A stretch of DNA of 64,000 nt from Aquibacillus rhizosphaerae (GCF_030282825.1 NZ_JASTZU010000058.1:62001-126000); one strand, 5' to 3'. Positions 36,685 to 46,655 are shown, counted from the stretch's first letter. Notes: a model not told the origin generated them from the sequence alone. Program-made: numbers and translations.

Positions 36685-39363
36685 TTAATGTATTTTAAGC
36701 GCAGAATCCTGTAGAATCTTATTTATTTCATCTACAGGAAGTGGTTTACTAAAATAAAAACCTTGCATAAGATGACAGTTTAATTTATTTAACTTGTTTA
36801 ACTGTGTTACTGTTTCTACCCCTTCAATGACTATAATATAATTTAACGCATTCCCCAAGGTTACTAAAGAAGATAGTACAGCTTCGTTTGCAGAACCATA
36901 ACCAATTTTGTCAATAAATTCTTTTGCTATTTTAATGGTATCAATTGGTAATGAGGTTAAGTAAGACAAAGAAGAGTAGCCTGTTCCAAAATCATCTAAC
37001 GCGATTAACACGCCAAGTTCTTTTAATTCATAAAGCTTATCAATAGCAATATCCATATTATTGATCGCTATCGCTTCTGTAATTTCAATTACCAAATAAC
37101 TTGGATCTAAATCATATTGATGAAGAACTTCTTTCACTTTTAATACTAAGTCATTTTTGTGATAAAACTGTTGTGGTGAAATATTAACTGCTACTTTCAT
37201 TTTATACCCTAATTTATGCCAATCTTTTAGTTGTTTACACGCCTGTTCTAAAACCCACTCATTAATAGCAAATATATGGCCAGTAGCTTCGGCAAGTGGT
37301 ATAAATTCGCCTGGAGAAACTAACCCAAACTCTGGATGATTCCACCGAACTAAAGCCTCTACCCCTAAAATACTACCTGTGTTCGTTTCATACTGTGGTT
37401 GATAGTAAACCTCTAACTGGTTATTTTCTAACACGGTATGAATATCTTTTTCTATCGTTAAACGTTTAAATGATTTTTCATCACTTAACGAGTGATATAT
37501 TCTAAAGTCATTTTTCCCTTGATATTTTGCTCTATACATTGCCATATCTGCATTTTTCAATAAAGATTTAATACTTTTTGCATCCTTTGGATAGGTCGAT
37601 ATGCCAATACTTGGTGTAACAGAAACACGGTGGTTACTAACAAAATAATGCTTATTCAACTTTGTTAGTATTAACTCTGCCCGCTCTCGTATCTCCTGTT
37701 CACTTTTAATATCCTGTAATAAAATTATAAATTCATCGCCGCCTTGTCTTGCTACAACATCTCTTGTTGAAATAGATGCGTTTAATCGTTGGGCAACTTC
37801 GATTAATATGAGATCACCGATGTCATGTCCTAATGTGTCATTAATACTCTTAAAGTGATCTAGGTCAATAAAAAATACAGATAACATACTATTTTTAGCT
37901 TGCGCACAATTAAAAGCCTTTTCTAATAATTGATCAAAATACCGCCGATTAGGTAACTCTGTTAAGGGATCATGATTTGCCAAATAACTTACCTTTTGTT
38001 CATTTACTTTTAATGATGTAATGTTTTTTGCAATACCAAACACACCTTTAACTGTTTCAGTTTCAAAAATCGGTATAAATGTTATATGTAAATACATTTC
38101 CATTCCACTAAAATCAGTGTACGACACTTCAGTCGTTGATGTCACACCTGTTTTTGCTTTATTAAAACTACCCATCACATCTGATTTTAATCCAGTAGGA
38201 AGAATTGCAAAAAGTGTCTCATTTATTAACGTTTCATCATATGTACCAAAATACATTTTACATTTAGGATTAATTGTTTGGAAGTTACCATCTAAATCAA
38301 GTGAGAATACAGCATCTGTATGATAGTCAAACAAAGAACGATAGCGTTGTTCATTAATTAAGAGCTGTTTAGTTTGTTGATTATTTTTTTCTAATAATTG
38401 TTTATTAACTATAATGGTAGCAAATTGACGTGATATGATTAGTAAGATGGCCACAATAGCACCTAATACAATTGAAAAGTCACGATAAAACAAAAGGAAA
38501 ATACAAAGAGCCAAAACACATAAGTAAGGAAGAATCAGTTTAAATGTACTTTTAGACTCCTCTAATTCCTCTTTACTAACCTTAATAATAGATTGGACAT
38601 TAACCTTTGATCTTTGTAAACCAGCAAAACCAATTAATAAATAAGATAATAAGTACAGCGGATCAATCAAACTCCATGAAGAATATCCATCTAATAATTG
38701 CAAATATAAGTAAATAGAATCAGTAATAACTAATATAAAAAAACCAGCAAAAATTAAAAATAAACTATTCTTCTTAAGACTATCGGATGAATCTAAGTAG
38801 GTGCTAATTGCAAGGATCATTAGGAGTAAATCACCTAACGGATAACCGATAGCTAAAGCTAAAAAACCACCCGTGTAATCAGAGGAATGAATAAACGGAT
38901 AAATAATATAATGCCAACTGAACGTTGTAACAACAGTCAAAATGATTAATATGTCTATTAAGTAACGAAACAAAGCAGAATTTTGCTTTTCTTTTACCAC
39001 TTTATATATGAAAGCGCTTAAAAATAAAATATACTGAAAAAGAAAGAAAATATCAGCCACTCCAGGAAATGGAATTGGTACTTCAAAATAAACATCATAT
39101 ATATCCCATACTACTTGGGCAAAGAAACAACTAATATATGCTGCTGATAATAGTAACCAAAATGGCTTTTCAATTTGAACACTCTTTTTATAAGCAAGAA
39201 ATAGCCCTGTCGCAGCTACAAGTGGCACCATAGAGTAAATAAACTCTCCTAGAAAAATGAAAATTCCTTGTTCATTTTTAAATACAATCAAATATGCATA
39301 GGAGATTATTATAAATAATACAATCCACATGACTCGAAGTTTTATTTGCTTCTTTCTAACCAC
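36685..39363 (-). CDS. Membrane GGDEF-EAL protein with PAS domain
   Basis: The product is 892 residues. About nine hydrophobic segments fill residues 10-315, followed by a PAS domain (about 335-455), GGDEF (about 460-625) and EAL (about 640-885). The cyclase active site is intact (RQGGDEFIILL), and so is the phosphodiesterase (VEALVRWNHPE, LALDDFGTGYSSLSYL in variant IALDDFGTGYSS). It may therefore make or break c-di-GMP, with the membrane part and PAS as sensors. The start is GTG with GGTGG upstream. A c-di-GMP-I riboswitch with terminator precedes it, giving product-dependent control. Confidence 0.93.
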   Translation of the reverse strand: MVRKKQIKLRVMWIVLFIIISYAYLIVFKNEQGIFIFLGEFIYSMVPLVAATGLFLAYKKSVQIEKPFWLLLSAAYISCFFAQVVWDIYDVYFEVPIPFPGVADIFFLFQYILFLSAFIYKVVKEKQNSALFRYLIDILIILTVVTTFSWHYIIYPFIHSSDYTGGFLALAIGYPLGDLLLMILAISTYLDSSDSLKKNSLFLIFAGFFILVITDSIYLYLQLLDGYSSWSLIDPLYLLSYLLIGFAGLQRSKVNVQSIIKVSKEELEESKSTFKLILPYLCVLALCIFLLFYRDFSIVLGAIVAILLIISRQFATIIVNKQLLEKNNQQTKQLLINEQRYRSLFDYHTDAVFSLDLDGNFQTINPKCKMYFGTYDETLINETLFAILPTGLKSDVMGSFNKAKTGVTSTTEVSYTDFSGMEMYLHITFIPIFETETVKGVFGIAKNITSLKVNEQKVSYLANHDPLTELPNRRYFDQLLEKAFNCAQAKNSMLSVFFIDLDHFKSINDTLGHDIGDLILIEVAQRLNASISTRDVVARQGGDEFIILLQDIKSEQEIRERAELILTKLNKHYFVSNHRVSVTPSIGISTYPKDAKSIKSLLKNADMAMYRAKYQGKNDFRIYHSLSDEKSFKRLTIEKDIHTVLENNQLEVYYQPQYETNTGSILGVEALVRWNHPEFGLVSPGEFIPLAEATGHIFAINEWVLEQACKQLKDWHKLGYKMKVAVNISPQQFYHKNDLVLKVKEVLHQYDLDPSYLVIEITEAIAINNMDIAIDKLYELKELGVLIALDDFGTGYSSLSYLTSLPIDTIKIAKEFIDKIGYGSANEAVLSSLVTLGNALNYIIVIEGVETVTQLNKLNKLNCHLMQGFYFSKPLPVDEINKILQDSALKIH

Positions 39364-39450
39364 TTTTCCACCGGCCCTCTTACTCCAATAAATATTAGGG
39401 ATACTAGTATTGGATTCTATGTTTTTCTTTTTACCAAACTTTTAATATGC

Positions 39451-39480
39451 AAAGAAAGCTACCCTTGCATCAAGGATAGC
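39451..39480 (-). terminator. Riboswitch-controlled terminator in the GGDEF-EAL leader
   Basis: The minus strand forms GCTATCCTTG / CAAGGGTAGC with an ATG loop, followed by TTTCTTT. It lies between the aptamer (39500-39590) and the start codon at 39363, so it is probably the expression platform. Confidence 0.8.
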
Positions 39481-39499
39481 GAGTAACCATAGATATCTG

Positions 39500-39590
39500 T
39501 AAAATGGCAACTCGGCTGTCATTGCTAACGCTTTAGACCCGAAGCTTTGCGTCTTCACCTTTCGATGAATTTGCCTGTTTCATTTATAAA
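39500..39590 (-). ncRNA. Cyclic di-GMP-I (GEMM) riboswitch
   Basis: The minus strand reads CAGGCAAATTCATCGAAAGG, TGAAGACGCAAAGCTTCGGG, TCTAAAGCGTTAGC and GACAGCCGAGTTGCC. All conserved GEMM elements are present: GGCAAA, the first stem with GAAA tetraloop, GACGCAAAGC, GGGTCTAA and the second stem with a pyrimidine-rich receptor strand. A terminator follows 20 bases later. This is the better of the two GEMM copies in the window. Confidence 0.92.
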
Positions 39591-39632
39591 TTATAGTTCT
39601 TTATAACCATAATAGCATAATAATAGAAAACA

Positions 39633-39656
39633 AGCACCTCAGAATAGTGAGGTGCT
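39633..39656 (-). terminator. Terminator of the PAS-GGDEF-EAL gene
   Basis: AGCACCTCA / TGAGGTGCT with loop of six, followed by TGTTTTC on the minus strand. Confidence 0.8.
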
Positions 39657-39674
39657 ACCGAACAATCCGGATTT

Positions 39675-42635
39675 TTAGTTATTGATTAACTTTAAGTACT
39701 GAACTTTATCCTCCGTTACAAAATCGCTATTAGGTAAGATTGGATTCTTAGCTAGCAGCCTAGATAACTTAGGAAATAATCGTTCTAATTTTACATTTTC
39801 GTTCTCTTCAAATATAAATACTAATTCATATTCATATAGATTATCTACTTCTTGACTCCAAACAATGTAGCCTTTTAAAAATAATTCATCACCTAAAATA
39901 GTTGTGGTAAAATGGTAAATAAAATCATCACGCACAGGTAGATTAATTGTCGATAGAAATCTAAGTTGAACAGGAGTAACCTTTTCAACCAAAACTTTAG
40001 TTTTACCTAATTGGACGTTTTTACCTTTTATTGAAATCAAAGACATCACAGCACTTAAAGGAAATGTAAATGAAATTGCACTTTTATGTTGTAAAATATT
40101 TTCCTCTAAAACGTTGCTACTATTCGGTTGCAAGACTTTAGATTGTAAAACAGTCTGAAATTCATGATCAGGTAACGGCTTACTAAATAAATACCCTTGA
40201 ATTTCATGACAATGATATCCTTTTAGAATTTCAAGTTGAATAGCTGTTTCTACACCTTCTGCTACAACTCGTTTTTTTAGACCTTTAGCTAACTGAATCA
40301 CAGCACTAATAATCGTTTGGTCACTAACATCATCTACGATATTATCAATAAATGATTTATCTATTTTAATTGTATCAATCGGATAGTCTTTTAAGTAACT
40401 TAATGATGAATAACCAGTTCCAAAATCATCTAAAGCAATCCGAACTCCCAGCGCTTTTAATGTTTGTAATCCCTCGCTAATCGTCTCTTGATAATGAATC
40501 AGTGAACTTTCAGTAATTTCCAATTCTATCAATGCTGGATCTACTTTTGATTTATTTAGGATTTTTTTGATAATCGCCAACCAATCATTTCTCAAAAAAC
40601 TTTGAGCAGAAATATTTATAGAAATCGGAACAGAAGGCAGCCCTTTGTGTTCCCATCTCACAATGTACATACATACTTGTTCCATGACCCAATCACCAAT
40701 TTCAGAAATAAAACCACTTTCCTCTGCAAGTGGGATGAATTCCTTCGGAGAAATAACGCCCCAATCTGAATGTTCCCAGCGCACTAATGCCTCTGCACTA
40801 ACTATTTTGCCCGTATTAGCTTCAACTCTCGGCTGAAATACAAGGAATAGTTCTTTAGCTGCAATGGATTTCCTAAGATCTTTCTCCATCGTATACAACT
40901 TATAAGCTGCAACATTAAGTGAGGGAGCATAAATCTGATATGTGTTTCTGCCTTTGTCTCGCGCTCGGTGTAAAGCTGCACTTGCATTTCTTCTCAAAGC
41001 ATTTGCTGTATCGGCATCTTCTGGATATTGAATTATCCCTACACTAGTAGTCACAAATAATTCAAACTCATCTACTGAAAATGCTTCTTTTACAACATCC
41101 ATGATTGTTTCTGTTAATTGGATTGGGTATCCAGGCTCATAATTCCAAAGTAGGATCGCAAACTCATCCCCACTTATCCGTGAAAACAAAGTGTCATTTG
41201 GGAGTATAAGACTTATCCGCTTAGCAAATTCTTTTAATAAGCTATCACCAATCTTGTGGCCAAGTGTGTCATTGATTGCTTTAAAACGATCTACATTTAA
41301 ATTCAACAAAGCTAACGAGGTATTTCCATTTAAAGATTGTCTTAACAATGATTCTATCGTTTCATCCAGCATACGTTGGTTGGGTAGATCTGTTAAATAA
41401 TCGTGATATGCTAAATGTTTAATTATTTTTTCTGATTCTTTATACGAAGTAACATTCGTTATTATTCCATCAATCCGGAATAGTTTATTTTCTTTATTTA
41501 AAACTGGAATTGTTTGATCTTGAACCCAGATAATTTCACCATTTTCTTGAACAATACGATACTCGTGATATAACGTATTCCCTTGACTTAATTTAGGTTG
41601 ACGACTAACAAATTCGTTTTGATCGTCTGGATGAATAATAGCTATCCAATCTGCTAATGTCGTAAATGATGAGGAGGGAACTCCAGATAATATTTCGACA
41701 CCTTGGGAAACGAGTATAAAGGACTTTTTCAATACATCAAAAGACCATATTCCCACTTCTAAGTTATCATAAATATTTTTGAATCGTGCTTCGCTTTCTT
41801 TGAGCTCAATCTCAGCTCTTTTTCGTTCCGAAATATCTTGAATCGTTCCAATCACACGAAACGGATTTTGATTACTATCTGTAATTAGTTTTGCCTGATC
41901 GTGAACATAAATAACAGTTTCATCTTTAAGAAGAAACCTATATTCCATATCGTATCCTTGCTTGTTATTTATCGCATTTTCAAATTTCAACTTATAATAT
42001 TCACGATCATCAGGGTGTAAAAAATGAAGAATTTTATTAGCTGATGGAACAAAATCCTTTTCATGCTTTATTCCTAGGAGTTGATAAAGTTGCTCTGACC
42101 AATACACCTTATCTTCTAATATGTCATAATCCCAGCTTCCAATTTTCGCTAATCTTTGTGCCATTTCTAAACTATTTCTGATCTTTATTAACTCTTTCTC
42201 AGTATCTTTATTGGAAGTTATATCCTTAGCAATTCCATATACACCTATAACCCCTAATTCTTGATTTAGGATTGGAATGTATGTAATATCTACATCTACA
42301 TGATGTCCTTTTTTATGAACGATTACTGCCTCATAGTTTTGTGCAACACCCCTTAAAGCTTCCCGAAAAAAGTGTTCTCTGCTACTCTGAGATTCTTCAC
42401 TAAAATTATCACTAAAATTTTTATATACTTCTTTATCGCTGTATCCGAATATGTTTCTGGTAGCCGCGTTAAAGTTAATGACGTTTCCTTGTATATCTAG
42501 ACGAAACACAGAATCTGGATGGTTATTGTATAAATCATCGAACGTTTGCTTATGAAATAGCTTATTATAATCAATATGGTTGCTATTGGCCTTGTCCATT
42601 ATTCTATTTTTGTTTTTACGAAAGAAGTTAACCAT
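39675..42635 (-). CDS. Triple-PAS GGDEF-EAL protein with C-terminal PilZ-like extension
   Basis: The product is 986 residues from the preferred ATG (GGGGG seven bases upstream; ATG 42653 is also in frame). There is no membrane segment. Three PAS/PAC units fill about 25-390, then GGDEF (about 400-565), EAL (about 580-825) and a final 150-residue domain. The cyclase motif is degenerate, SGDEF in SRISGDEFAILLW, whereas EAL is intact (EALVRWEHSDWG; IALDDFGTGYSSLSYLKDYP), so net phosphodiesterase activity is likely. The last domain (ISIKGKNVQLGKTKVLVEKV ... LKGYIVWSQEV) looks like a PilZ-type beta-barrel. Cytosolic. Confidence 0.9.
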   Translation of the reverse strand: MVNFFRKNKNRIMDKANSNHIDYNKLFHKQTFDDLYNNHPDSVFRLDIQGNVINFNAATRNIFGYSDKEVYKNFSDNFSEESQSSREHFFREALRGVAQNYEAVIVHKKGHHVDVDITYIPILNQELGVIGVYGIAKDITSNKDTEKELIKIRNSLEMAQRLAKIGSWDYDILEDKVYWSEQLYQLLGIKHEKDFVPSANKILHFLHPDDREYYKLKFENAINNKQGYDMEYRFLLKDETVIYVHDQAKLITDSNQNPFRVIGTIQDISERKRAEIELKESEARFKNIYDNLEVGIWSFDVLKKSFILVSQGVEILSGVPSSSFTTLADWIAIIHPDDQNEFVSRQPKLSQGNTLYHEYRIVQENGEIIWVQDQTIPVLNKENKLFRIDGIITNVTSYKESEKIIKHLAYHDYLTDLPNQRMLDETIESLLRQSLNGNTSLALLNLNVDRFKAINDTLGHKIGDSLLKEFAKRISLILPNDTLFSRISGDEFAILLWNYEPGYPIQLTETIMDVVKEAFSVDEFELFVTTSVGIIQYPEDADTANALRRNASAALHRARDKGRNTYQIYAPSLNVAAYKLYTMEKDLRKSIAAKELFLVFQPRVEANTGKIVSAEALVRWEHSDWGVISPKEFIPLAEESGFISEIGDWVMEQVCMYIVRWEHKGLPSVPISINISAQSFLRNDWLAIIKKILNKSKVDPALIELEITESSLIHYQETISEGLQTLKALGVRIALDDFGTGYSSLSYLKDYPIDTIKIDKSFIDNIVDDVSDQTIISAVIQLAKGLKKRVVAEGVETAIQLEILKGYHCHEIQGYLFSKPLPDHEFQTVLQSKVLQPNSSNVLEENILQHKSAISFTFPLSAVMSLISIKGKNVQLGKTKVLVEKVTPVQLRFLSTINLPVRDDFIYHFTTTILGDELFLKGYIVWSQEVDNLYEYELVFIFEENENVKLERLFPKLSRLLAKNPILPNSDFVTEDKVQYLKLINN

Positions 42636-42838
42636 CTTCAAGCCCCCATCCATAAAATAGCTTGTTTCCCGTTACAAATAATGACAAATTACGACTTCAT
42701 TATATATTACCACATTTTCATTAAGAAATGCTCGAAGCACCTTCACTAGACAAACCATTGTTCTGAAAGGTGACTTTCTATATATTATTCCTTTGGATAG
42801 GCGCCTCCAATTTTTGCTTTCTTAGCTGTCATTAAAAA

Positions 42839-42858
42839 ATCACAGCATATCCTGTGAT
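42839..42858 (-). terminator. Terminator of topB
   Basis: ATCACAG / CTGTGAT with a six-base loop and TTTTTTAA after it on the minus strand. Confidence 0.8.
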
Positions 42859-42900
42859 CTAGGCTAAACTTTTTATTTTCAATCTTACCTTTTAAAGTTA

Positions 42901-45066
42901 CTACTTTTTAAACTCCATTTTCCAACTAAAATAAGCATTATCATCATTTTTCTGATAGCGTAGATAAGCGTTAAATTTATTCCCTTTTTTACTTGTTAGT
43001 CCCTTTACAAATACGACATCATCTTTTAACAGATTTTTAACCATTGTTTTTGTTGGTTTCTTTTTCAGTGCAGCTAGAAACTTATCATTCTTCCAAATTA
43101 CAAATTTACATCCCGATTTCCAATTGCTACACCCAAAACCTTTTGCACCTTCAATAATAGCATTCTGGCACATCGGACATTTCCCTAGTACTTCACGTGT
43201 ATTTGGTTGTACATTAAGTTGATTGATAATTACAGTTTCTTCCTTTTTAATAGTAGCTACTGACTCCGCAGTAAATGAAAACACAAAATTTAAAAACTCT
43301 TGCTTGCTAATATTGCTTTTCTCAATATCAGCTAACGTCTTCTCAAGTCTTCCTGTAAATTCTAAATCAAATAATTGTTTGACAGGGAACGTTTCAACTA
43401 ACTTTTTACCCACTTCTGTACACAAAAGATTTTTATTTTGACTTTCAATATAGCCAACATCTTTCAATTTCTTTATCGTTTCTGCCCTTGTTGCCGGAGT
43501 CCCTATACTAAAGCCTGTTAAAATAGCTCCAAGCATTTCTTCTCCGTCTGAATCTGAATCCTTTACTGTTTTCCCACATGTTTCCATTACTCTTAAAAGT
43601 GTTTTTTCTGTATGATATTTCGGTGGCTTTGTCACATGGGAAGTAACCTCAGAATCGGAAACCAATACACCTTCATTCATTTCTACAAAAGGAAGTAACG
43701 TATCTTTTGATTGAATTCTTTCTACTTTCTTCCAACCTTCCACCAATTGGACCTTACCTTTTGATATAAATGTTCCCTTTAGGGTTTCTTCATCCAAACT
43801 TGTTTCTAATTTTGTTTCTTCATACTCAGCAATCGGCATAAATTGCATAATCAATCGATTTTTAATAGCGTTATAAACTATTTCTTGATCCGAGCTCAAT
43901 CTACTCGGCTTCATATATGTGGGTGTGATTGCACTATGACTCTCTACTTTAGCATTATTAAACACACGTTTTGTTTTCATAAATTTCAGTTCACTTTTGT
44001 AAGGAAAGTTTTCCGTAATTACTTCTAGAACTTTTGCTGTTTTTCCTACGAGACTCTCTTCAAGTGCCATACTAGAAGTTCTTGGATATGTAATCAATTT
44101 TTTCTCATACAAGGTTTGAGCAACCTTAAGCACCTTATCTGAAGTCCAACCTTTATACTTGCTAGTCACATGACCTTGTAAATTAGACAAATTAAATAAC
44201 AATGGTGGAAACTCTTTTTTACTTTCTACTTGCTTGTCAATAACCGTCGCATTATTTTTATTAAGGGTAGCTTTAATAGCTTCTAACTGTTCAATACTCT
44301 TAAATTTCTCTTGTCTATTTTCCACATAGCTCCCTTGATATTTCTCTTCTTTCTTTGTTTCAAAGGTTGCTATTAACTTATAATAATTATCTGGAACAAA
44401 GGTCGCAATTTCTTTATCTCGATCATAAATAATTTTTAAAGTTGGTAATAAGACACGACCAATATTTAAAGCCTTTCCTTTACCTTTTTGATATTTCAAT
44501 GTTGCCACAGATGTTAAGTTAATTCCAATTACCCAATCAGCCCATTGCCGACTAATCCCAGCGTCGCTTAGCGGTTTCATCTCATCATTAGCTTTAAGAT
44601 TTTTTAATCCCTCAAGCACTCCTGTTTGCGTCCATTCATTAAGTAACAAACGGAATACCTTTTTATCTGTTTGAATATAGTCAATGATACTATCTCCAAT
44701 AATCTGCCCTTCTCGGTCATAGTCACAAGCAGAAATAATTGAACTCACATCTTTCCTACTCGTTAAATACTTAATCATCTTTAGCTGTTTATTTACACCA
44801 GCATCTATCTGTTCTCTATTTCTTGGATTACTTTTAACTTTATATTTAAAATCAGATGGAATAAATGGAAAATTTTCCATTTTCCACCGAGCCATTTTGC
44901 CATCATAATCTTTTGCATCATACAACTGTAACAAATGTCCAAATGCCCAAGTAATAATATAGTTATTCCCTTCAAAATAACCGTCTCTCTTTTGCTTAAT
45001 CTTTAAAGCGTCAGCAATATTTTTGGCAACTGACGGTTTCTCTGCAAGTATAACGGTAACACTCAT
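42901..45066 (-). CDS. topB: DNA topoisomerase III
   Basis: The product is 721 residues of the type IA family. The TOPRIM domain opens with VTVILAEKPSVAKNIADALK and includes SACDYDREGQIIGDS (DxD-type metal site). The active tyrosine is in KLITYPRTSSMALEE (about 310-325), and GTPATRAETIKKL (about 500) is a family mark. A C-terminal zinc ribbon has CPMC (about 635) and a second cysteine pair in GCSNWKSGCKFVIW. It decatenates replication and recombination intermediates. ATG 45066 has GGAGAG upstream. The gene is monocistronic. Confidence 0.94.
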   Translation of the reverse strand: MSVTVILAEKPSVAKNIADALKIKQKRDGYFEGNNYIITWAFGHLLQLYDAKDYDGKMARWKMENFPFIPSDFKYKVKSNPRNREQIDAGVNKQLKMIKYLTSRKDVSSIISACDYDREGQIIGDSIIDYIQTDKKVFRLLLNEWTQTGVLEGLKNLKANDEMKPLSDAGISRQWADWVIGINLTSVATLKYQKGKGKALNIGRVLLPTLKIIYDRDKEIATFVPDNYYKLIATFETKKEEKYQGSYVENRQEKFKSIEQLEAIKATLNKNNATVIDKQVESKKEFPPLLFNLSNLQGHVTSKYKGWTSDKVLKVAQTLYEKKLITYPRTSSMALEESLVGKTAKVLEVITENFPYKSELKFMKTKRVFNNAKVESHSAITPTYMKPSRLSSDQEIVYNAIKNRLIMQFMPIAEYEETKLETSLDEETLKGTFISKGKVQLVEGWKKVERIQSKDTLLPFVEMNEGVLVSDSEVTSHVTKPPKYHTEKTLLRVMETCGKTVKDSDSDGEEMLGAILTGFSIGTPATRAETIKKLKDVGYIESQNKNLLCTEVGKKLVETFPVKQLFDLEFTGRLEKTLADIEKSNISKQEFLNFVFSFTAESVATIKKEETVIINQLNVQPNTREVLGKCPMCQNAIIEGAKGFGCSNWKSGCKFVIWKNDKFLAALKKKPTKTMVKNLLKDDVVFVKGLTSKKGNKFNAYLRYQKNDDNAYFSWKMEFKK

Positions 45067-45474
45067 ATTGATTCTCTCCTATTTTCTATCTGTCTAGTTT
45101 CTTTAACTTCACATAAGGATGATAGCTTATATTATATCATCGACGTTCTTAATACGCTTGTTAGGAAAAATCCAATTAACATTAAAATTCGTAATTAAAT
45201 AGTATTTCATCGATTTCATTTGTGATTTCACGCAAAAAATACGAATGAAAATTAAATATACGCTCATCGATTATTGTTACTTCCTTCTTCGGAATATTTT
45301 AGTCCAATATTTTGATGATTAAAATTTCGGTAGACAGAATTTCAATTTTGCTTTCCAAATTGTTGTTATTGCTATCTCATTTTATAAATATGCACTAAAT
45401 AAATAATAAAAATAATCTCGAACAATATTTTAAAGCTATTTAGGGATCCTAATCACGAATGGAGGGATAGGCAA
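45067..45474. other. 408-bp stretch without a gene
   Basis: This is very AT-rich sequence between divergent genes (topB and the small gene at 45475). A short inverted pair (ATTCGTAATTAAATAG near 45188 and ACGAATGAAAATT near 45240) is visible, but I see no convincing promoter pair, RNA or coding frame. Confidence 0.4.
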
Positions 45475-45639
45475 ATGGATTCAAAGAAAAAACAACCAAA
45501 AGCAGACGAAAAAGTAGCACCTGGAGTTGATCCTGATGAATCATTTGGAGAGGATGCAAAACAATCTGAAATAAAAGCGGATGACTATACAACCGTTACA
45601 AGACTAACTTATGATGAGTACGATGCTAGTGAAAAGTAA
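45475..45639 (+). CDS. Small acidic hydrophilic protein (54 aa)
   Basis: I do not recognise this protein. The translation begins MDSKKKQPKADEKVAPGVDP and ends RLTYDEYDASEK. It is highly charged with no hydrophobic core and is probably disordered. GGAGGGATAGGCAA before the ATG is a good ribosome site, and a clean 14-bp terminator follows 13 bases after the stop, so it is a real short transcription unit. Small hydrophilic proteins of this size are common in spores of Bacilli, but no SASP signature is seen. Confidence 0.7.
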   Translation: MDSKKKQPKADEKVAPGVDPDESFGEDAKQSEIKADDYTTVTRLTYDEYDASEK

Positions 45640-45652
45640 ACTTACTATTCAT

Positions 45653-45695
45653 TAAACAAGGAACATTTTTTCGTTGATGTTCCTTGTTTAGTCCT
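45653..45695 (+). terminator. Terminator of the 54-aa gene
   Basis: TAAACAAGGAACAT / ATGTTCCTTGTTTA, 14-bp stem, 10-base loop. It can work for the minus-strand gene at 45707 only weakly. Confidence 0.85.
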
Positions 45696-45706
45696 GATTA
45701 CTCGTA

Positions 45707-45919
45707 TTATTTTATAATCGTTAGCCACCATATGAAAAGACTTAGGAAAACAGCAAATCCTAAGATTACATTTTTAATACCATACGGTATACGATTTGGT
45801 ATAAATCGTAGAGATAAGCCTACAATTAAACCCGTACTTAACATATACAAAATCGCATAAAGAAGCATACCAAGCAAATTATCTATCGGTAATGTCATAG
45901 ATTCTATTATAAAGTCCAT
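45707..45919 (-). CDS. Small two-helix membrane protein, hypothetical
   Basis: I do not recognise a family. The product is 70 residues. A hydrophobic segment at about 15-38 (LLGMLLYAILYMLSTGLIVG) and a second at about 50-68 (VILGFAVFLSLFIWWLTII) flank a basic loop (LRFIPNRIPYGIKN). AGAGGTG precedes two adjacent ATGs (45922 and 45919); spacing favours the second. It converges with the 54-aa gene. Confidence 0.6.
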   Translation of the reverse strand: MDFIIESMTLPIDNLLGMLLYAILYMLSTGLIVGLSLRFIPNRIPYGIKNVILGFAVFLSLFIWWLTIIK

Positions 45920-46189
45920 CATTTCACCTCTTAAAGAAAACGTTTCATAAAGTTATCTATTATATATTTATTAATCACCTAATCTATTTTATAGAATAAA
46001 CCATAAAAATTCCATTTAATTTTTAAAAAACTTGGTTGTTTTTACAAATAGAAGAAAGAATCATAGGATAACACTATCTTTACAGTTAAAAAGAATCAGA
46101 ATATGAACCATCACTTAAAATAAGATTAAGTATTTCCTTTATAAATGCACGAGTAATTTTGATTTGGTAAAGGCTATTTACCTGAACAT

Positions 46190-46420
46190 TGTTGTTGCTT
46201 TACAACCATCGAACTTGATACAAAGTTTGCACTAAGTATTCTTAACATTTATGCAATTCTAATCTGTCGTAATATTGACTGACTGCAATACTCCGTTCTG
46301 GCAGAATACTCCGCTTTCCACGGGAACGGCTTCAGCTAACAGAAGAAAAACACTTCTGAGTGGATCTTCAGCTCACGCTGTTCCAGTAGGAGTCTATGTC
46401 TTCTGCCTTCACTAATTGTC
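46190..46420 (+). repeat. Intergenic repeat, family B (plus orientation)
   Basis: The copy contains TTGTTGCTTTACAACCATCG, ACTCCGCTTTCCACGGGAAC, GGCTTCAGCTAACAGAAG, CACTTCTGAGTGGATCTTCA and GCTGTTCCAGTAGGAGTC. It matches the minus-strand copy at 30470-30650 in order and spacing. No open frame. Confidence 0.75.
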
Positions 46421-46559
46421 ATAATAATTTACATTAATAGTTTAAAAGTTCTTATAGTTTTAAGGGTCATTAACCTTCATGAACTGTATAATTGATTCTA
46501 AGAAAAACACTATCCTAACGTAGGAAATATACGGAGACTCCTTGAAAATACAAACTGAT

Positions 46560-46655
46560 TTTCTGCGTGCGATGTTGTTCTAAGAAGCTATCCTTATCCT
46601 GTAGGAAAGCGATGACGCTGAGACCCCACGGAAAGCGTAGTGTATTTCCGAAGTG
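46560..46655. repeat. Degenerate repeat related to family B
   Basis: The run CCTGTAGGAAAGCGATGACG then CTGAGACCCCACGGAAAGCG and GTGTATTTCCGAAG is a diverged relative of the 30205-30365 block in the opposite sense. The whole gap 45920-46851 holds repeats and no gene. Confidence 0.5.

Noticed and set aside
42654-42830. A possible third c-di-GMP riboswitch upstream of the triple-PAS GGDEF-EAL gene
   Set aside because: The GGCAAA, GAAA tetraloop and GCAAAGC elements are all missing; only a generic GGAGGCGCC is seen.
42785-42833. A 15-codon minus-strand frame (MTAKKAKIGGAYPKE)
   Set aside because: Too short to support, lies just after the topB terminator, and no family likeness.
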